This document shows, piece by piece, positions 59,080-64,000 of a stretch of DNA of 64,000 nt. A program made the position numbers and the translations under genes. The stretch is from Xiphophorus maculatus (Eukaryota; Chordata; Actinopteri; Cyprinodontiformes; Poeciliidae), in assembly GCF_002775205.1 (NCBI RefSeq), contig NC_036459.1, forward strand, positions 16,476,312 through 16,540,311, given 5' to 3'. The notes under the pieces were generated by a model that did no database searches, was not told the origin of the DNA, and saw nothing but the letters and a program-made list of their open reading frames with translations. Within the stretch, counting starts at the first letter, position 1. Every line of letters starts with the position of its first letter.

Positions 59080-59786
59080 AATTTTTATTAACATTTTTAA
59101 CGTTGACCCGGCCCCTAGTTTCCGTGGCGATGTGTGCCCTTGAGGCTCCATGGAAGCTACCTGCTGACACTGTAATCGGTGCCAACTGTCATTGTGCTGT
59201 GCTGCCGCAACACTGCCAGCACTCTCTTCCGATTGGCCCGTTGTCAGAGCAAGCCTGACGTCTGATTGGCTGGCGTTGAAGAAGCCGATGAGCGCCACAC
59301 ACACGCTCGCGCACACACCCCCTCGCTCCATCTCCTCCTCTCTCTCCCCGACACTGTAAACATCCTGCTCATGCTTGCGCGTTCCTTCTCCTTTCTTTGA
59401 GGATCTTTTGAATGCCAGCCTCTCCAGTCCAGAGCGCGTGCATGCGTCCCTGCGTGTCTGGGATGTTGACTTGGTCGCTACGGTGATGGGGTAAAAAGTG
59501 TGTGGGGCCGAGGGGAGATGCTGCTTTCCCTCGTGGGACGCCGTGTTTGTTTGTTTGTGTCCCTCTGCGAGGCCGTTCGTTGGCGCTGGAGGGAAAACGC
59601 GGGCTGACCGAGTGTGCGTGCAAGCGTGCGTGTTTGCATGTTTGTATGTGGAGGAGTCCTTCTGGGTGTTTTGACATTTGCTTCAGCTCAGCTGGGAACC
59701 CCCCCATTCCGTCCCCAGCCCCGCTGTCCCCTCTCTCCTCCGCTCTGAGGGGTGAAGCTGCCTCTGTCTCTGCCCACCTCCACACG
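59080..59786 (+). promoter_or_regulatory. GC-rich block with splice donor, possible alternative first exon
   Basis: From about 59100 to 59790 the DNA is GC-rich with CpG, C/T-rich and CACACAC stretches. It ends at CTCCACACG followed by GTGAGT, a consensus donor at 59787. The reading frames are short or lack an ATG in a good position, so a non-coding first exon is more likely than a coding one. It could be an internal promoter of the + strand gene that starts at 40.7 kb. Confidence 0.45.
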
Positions 59787-59789
59787 GTG

Positions 59790-60335
59790 AGTGTTATCAA
59801 GTTGTCTTGAAGCGAAGGCAGCTTGTTCTTCCGAGTGCTGCAGTGCTCTCCTTCATGCATTGCCATGTCCTCCTCCTCTCACTCACCTTTACCCCCGGCT
59901 CATTCCTCACACTCGGCTCCCCCGTGACCATGCAAGCATATATGACCTTCAGTCGCTGTGGCGGTGAACTCTTTTTTTTTTTTTTTTTTTTTTTCCATAC
60001 ACTTCTCCATCATGCATGATGCATTGCTCTGAACACACTCAGAAAGGTCGTGTCATTGACGCCGGAGAGTGTGAGTGAGCGTCCTGCTGGATGTGCGGCG
60101 ATGGAAACTCCATCATTCCCTGACGGGAAATAAAAGACACATCCAAGGACAATGATGGGCGCATCCAGATGGAGGGAACGGTTTTCCTGACACTGATCTG
60201 CGAACCACACACGCACACCATCGTCTCCTGTTCTCCTCTGTGACATAGAAGATCTAAAAGCGGCCGTAGAACGGATACAACCATTTTCTCCAAAAATATA
60301 CAGTTCTTTGAATAAAAATGCAACACATATCTTCT
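59790..60335. other. intronic DNA, no exon seen
   Basis: Moderately GC-rich with a poly-T run at 59973-59994. The ORFs at 60010-60384 on the minus strand have no domains. Confidence 0.4.
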
Positions 60336-60361
60336 TTTTTTGTGTTTTGTTTAATGTTATA

Positions 60362-60640
60362 CATAAAGGGGACATATTACTCAAAGTTCATAATTTGCAC
60401 TTTCTTGTACTTCCATTTGGGTTTCCGTTGCTTCTAAAAACAGCCAAACTGCTTTAAAAACTCAAAAAGATGTTTTTTTTGGACAATATGTCAATGTTTT
60501 TTGGTGTCTGAAAAATGTGTCCTTTCAAAAAACTCAAGAATGTAATGTCACAAATCAACAAATCAAATCAACAGACACAAATCAACAGGCACCGTCCCTC
60601 ACCTAGCCCATCACCTAGCAACCAAGCGGAGTTCCAGCAC
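60362..60640. repeat. dispersed GGGGACATATTA-type repeat
   Basis: AAGGGGACATATTACTCAAA, TTGCACTTTCTTGTACTTCC and TAAAAACAGCCAAACTGC resemble a widespread teleost non-autonomous repeat that starts with a GGGGACATATTATGC-like motif. Assignment is from memory of the motif. Confidence 0.4.
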
Positions 60641-60644
60641 GTTT

Positions 60645-62110
60645 GGTCAGCTGGTCTCTTCATAAAAATCCTTATTCCCATCATGTTTTAGTGTGTCTGT
60701 CCATTTGTTTTGTAACTTATGGAATTCTATACTAATATTTGCTAGTACCCTCATGCCATAATGTTCCCTCCTCCAAACACACTGTTGGTATGTTGTGTTT
60801 GGGGTGTTGTGCAGTTCAACTATTCCTCTAAACATGCAGCGTGAAATGGAATTGAAACCACTCACTGATGTTTCCAATAGAGTTCAGCTCTTTTCTTGAC
60901 CTTCTATGCCTACTTTACCTCCTTCTTGTAAAGTTTTTAAAATGCATAGTATATTTCCTCTTTATTACGCTTAATTTTTTATTTATTTGGGTGGATATTT
61001 TTGTCTTTATTGAATATTTGGACTGTTCATCCCTATTTTCCTCACTAATATTTAGGCAGGACCACTGTCTTAAAGTGGAACAAGACATGAGGGATCTGTA
61101 AATAAAAATAAACCTGTGCAATATCATTTTAAACTGAAACAAAAGATAAATTGTGTTTGATGTAGCATTAATGAGGCGTCTTGAGCTGCCTAACTCCCAC
61201 ACAGGAATGTTTATGAGTATTAATACCTTATATTGCCTGAGAGGGCAGAAACACTGGCACGGCCTCAAAACTGGAAAAGCACCATAAAATATCATACACT
61301 TTGACTATTTCTTGATCCTAGTGTCTCGAAAACTAATGTTTTGGTTTGGAGTGGTCAGTGTCTATCAGAAACATCCTAAGGAATTAGCAACAGTGAACTG
61401 GTAACATGGTTGAGCAAGAGACTGATCTGATGAAGCAAGTTTTCTTATAAATTCTCTTGTATATTATGGCCTGATGGTGTATGCGTTGTTTGAAGAAGGC
61501 AAGCCAATGGAGGCGGTATGAGGCTTCTGGTAAAGTTCTGTTGAGAAACTATAGGTCCTTCCATCTGTTGGGATGCTACTTTGACCCCTCTCCATCTAGC
61601 ATACCGTGCGTCCACTGTCATGGAAACATTGTTCCCTATAGGTTACAGCATCTTTCAGCCAGATATTGCACCTTGTCACTGAGAACACTGAGTACTTGAG
61701 CTTTTGGACGTTGGCTAGCCTTCCAAATTCCTGGATATGGCTACTGAGGTAAAGAAATCTGATCCATGGAGATGCCCCTTTGCAACGTCCTGCTGTTCAG
61801 AGTCTGTTGTGTCTGCTGCTAACATACTGGAGACAGATACCACAGCCCACATCGATGTGTCAGGAGGACTCCAAGCCTCTACAGGTTGTCTTGTGGCTTA
61901 TTGGTGTAGATTTATCTTAGAATTTAGTCTTCAGACAGAATGTATTTGCCATGTCAAATACAAATCTATTCTTCTACTTACAAGGTACAGTATGCCAGTT
62001 GGACGTATCCCAAGAGTCACATCTTAGACTCTAAAAGCCTCTGTTAGCTTGAGAAATGCTGAAGTTTATGCCAGAAATGTTAGCAAAAAAAACAAAAATC
62101 TGAATGATTG
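60645..62110. other. AT-rich spacer, mostly unrecognised
   Basis: ORFs at 60868-61295 and 61481-62027 lack domain similarity. Part of 61300-62110 may be decayed Tc1 element, since transposase similarity begins just after it. Confidence 0.4.
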
Positions 62111-62117
62111 CTCATGT

Positions 62118-62224
62118 GGAGGCGTTGCCAAGAAAAAGGTTTGCAAAGATGCATCTGGGTGAAACCCAAGGCTCATGGAAAAATGTATTCTGGACAGATG
62201 AGACCAAAGTAGAGATTTTAGCTA
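62118..62224 (+). pseudogene. Tc1-like transposase fragment
   Basis: One frame reads EALPRKRFAKMHLGETQGSW then KNVFWTDETKVEIL, matching the region around the second catalytic Asp of Tc1 transposases (the usual W-T-D-E-T-K-V-E-L block). It is cut off after that by other sequence and has lost the rest of the catalytic domain. Confidence 0.75.
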
Positions 62225-62307
62225 TGATTCACACTGCCACAGTTAGCTAATGCCCAGCACAGGCTGTAGGACTGGCAGATAAAATATCTATGGACTCAGC
62301 TCATGTG

Positions 62308-62435
62308 TTGGGAGGGTGAATTTGAACTTCTGCCATCTGGGAGGCGATTCAGAATGCTTTGTCACAGAAGGAACAGGTACAAGAACTCCTTTGTGCTGTA
62401 TTCCATCAAACTCCAAAACCAGAGGAAGAATAAAT
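62308..62435 (+). pseudogene. LINE reverse transcriptase C-terminal fragment
   Basis: One frame reads FELLPSGRRFRMLCHRRNRY then KNSFVLYSIKLQNQRKNK and a stop, the usual end of CR1/L2/Rex-type LINE proteins (LPSGRRFR ... NRFKNSFVP). Only about 40 codons remain. Confidence 0.7.
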
Positions 62436-62549
62436 GAATTCACCAGACACAGGTTAGGACCAAACAACCTCTGCATGGCAAGGAAACAACTCCTGCATTC
62501 CCAGAAAGTAACCGTTAGGTTCCAGGAATGTACTATCTATTACATGTAG

Positions 62550-63165
62550 TTCTATAAAACATTCTCATTTTCACTTCTCTTTTATGAGTTTTCAGTTGAT
62601 GCTGTGATCAAAATGTGTTTGAACTACCTACACCTTTCCCTATTAGGTTTCAACCCTGGGATATGACAATCAATTTGTTTTGAAATTCATTCTGAGAGTA
62701 TATAAAAAAATAATCCAAGAACCAGCAATTATTTCAGCACAACAGTGTGAAAACATTGCTTCATGGTTGTTATTTTCTGTTTTTTCACCTTGGAAGACAC
62801 TAATCGTGTGAGAAATGATTGAGTGGAATCAGTGAAAGCAGCCGATGCTCATTCTGTTGCTTTACTGGTGCCTGTCTGTCAATGACTCTCACCAGCAGTC
62901 TAAATATTTCAGCCTTGTGTGAATAAATGCATTTTGACCGGTTGGAATGCTTTGGAGATATAAAAGGGTGAAAGCAATAGCCAGATGAAAGGGTATCTGA
63001 TGAAACGGAGATCTGACGATGAGGTCAGTTTCTCTTTTCTTTTATGTGCGCTCCCATCAGTTCACCATGCGATCTCAGATGTAGCTTGTGTTACACAGGC
63101 ACCGTTAATGTTTCATAGATGCATTGTTTAACCCGTTACAGTGTGACCCGTCGGAGCAGCAGCAC
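62550..63165. other. spacer, no gene seen
   Basis: Ordinary AT-rich DNA with no recognised feature. Confidence 0.5.
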
Positions 63166-63174
63166 GACGTAAGC

Positions 63175-63377
63175 CAGGGGTGTCCAAAGTCAGTCCTGGA
63201 GGGCCGGCGTCCTGCATCCTTAGTTCTCACCCTGGTTTAACGCACCTGGATCCAATGATGTCTCGTTAGAAGGCCTAAGAAGAGCATTGACATGCTCAGA
63301 AGGTTGTTGGTACCACCAGGGAGAGAACTACAACATGCAGAACGCCGGCCCTCGAGGACCCACTTTGGGCACCCCTG
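63175..63377. mobile_element. hAT-type MITE (203 bp)
   Basis: Terminal inverted repeats CAGGGGTGTCCAAAGT and the complement of ACTTTGGGCACCCCTG are present. The flanks ACGTAAGC (63167-63174) and ACGTAAAC (63378-63385) are an 8-bp target duplication with one change. Inner ends also pair (GGAGGGCCGGCGT with ACGCCGGCCCTCG). Confidence 0.9.
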
Positions 63378-63389
63378 ACGTAAACTAAT

Positions 63390-64000
63390 CTGTAACATCC
63401 TAGTCCCCAGACAGCTAACATTTATAGTAAGCAATTCTAATTTCCACTAATGAGAGCAGGGTTGACGTTCTGTAGCGACCAAGGAAATGGGGTCGCTAAT
63501 GCATTAAATACTGGAAGTGGAGTCAAAAAGCTAAAACAGTGGAGCACTTCTGATATTTTTATGTAATTGTTACATAATTGCACACAAAATCAACAAATGT
63601 GGGTAAAAGATAACAGAAAAGCACCAATTAAGACAACAGTGCCAAATAAAAGGAGTGAACGTTTTCTAAAGCATTAAAGTTTGATGTTTCAGGCCCAACT
63701 TGTCTATTCATGATCTATTATGAATTAGTTCTGTGCAGGTTCTCCAAATAAACTAATATGCATCTTTATGAGTTAGGGTTAGGGTTGTAGGTTGAAACTG
63801 GATTATCCAGAGAAAACACAGAACAAGGCGATAGGTATTTATTCAGATGAAAATAAAAAACTAGAAATCTTTTTTTCCAGACCTGTTGTCTGGTTGATTG
63901 AGCTATTTATTTGATAACTTATCCACACCCTCCATCCCGATATACATGCACTATTCACAGTGGCTTTGACCTCAAAGACCTTCATTTCCTCATACTAAGA
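63390..64000. other. spacer, no gene seen
   Basis: Nothing recognisable up to the end of the window. Confidence 0.5.

Noticed and set aside
59369-59866. 165-codon minus-strand ORF
   Set aside because: It lies antisense in the GC-rich block, where long open frames arise easily; there are no motifs.

Overview
The window is vertebrate nuclear DNA, almost certainly from a teleost fish. The genes have short exons with GT/AG splice sites. Introns and spacers are AT-rich and full of CA/GT, TTA and GGAT microsatellites. The mobile DNA is typically piscine: Tc1-like transposase fragments, several LINE clades, hAT elements and their MITEs with 8-bp target duplications. The species cannot be named from sequence alone.

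The core (about 9.9-38.5 kb) is a cluster of NXPE (neurexophilin and PC-esterase domain) genes. Copy A (9986-13397, +) and copy C (23034-26388, -) are complete seven-exon genes with matching exon lengths (586 codons each). They are nearly the same in sequence and face each other as arms of an inverted duplication about 3.6 kb long. Between the arms lies copy B (17474-18572, -), a decayed partial copy. It has an open last exon, but its catalytic GDS motif reads GGS and splice sites and upstream exons are lost. Copy D (33409-38407, -) is a complete, more divergent gene of 564 codons. The intact copies encode type II membrane proteins with a short cytosolic tail, one membrane anchor, a neurexophilin-like region and a C-terminal SGNH/PC-esterase-like domain with GDST and DAWE..HH motifs, expected to act in the Golgi or secretory path.

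Right of the cluster (40.5-55.1 kb) a CpG-rich first exon, a 75-bp exon and a 225-bp exon on the + strand form one open phase-1 series. They are probably the 5' end of a large gene that runs on or past the window. Its product is not recognised. A second GC-rich block with a splice donor near 59.3-59.8 kb may be an alternative promoter or first exon of the same gene. An intronless 274-codon ORF (56796-57620) lies further along, with a Ser/Asp/Asn repeat and a CaaX-like tail. It is preceded by a 26-bp perfect palindrome and an RFX-type X-box. It is the most unusual unexplained coding candidate here.

The rest is transposable element debris and plain spacer. It includes a 5'-truncated L1 carrying an LTR-like insertion, RNase H-bearing LINE 3' ends, a Rex/L2-type LINE 3' end, and two hAT-related repeats that share both flanks but have different centres. 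There are also three hAT MITEs (two with exact and one with near-exact 8-bp target duplications), a long inverted repeat (28.1-29.2 kb), and three copies of an odd repeat built from GAGATTAATCTC-like palindromes. No tRNA, rRNA, CRISPR or prokaryotic feature was seen.
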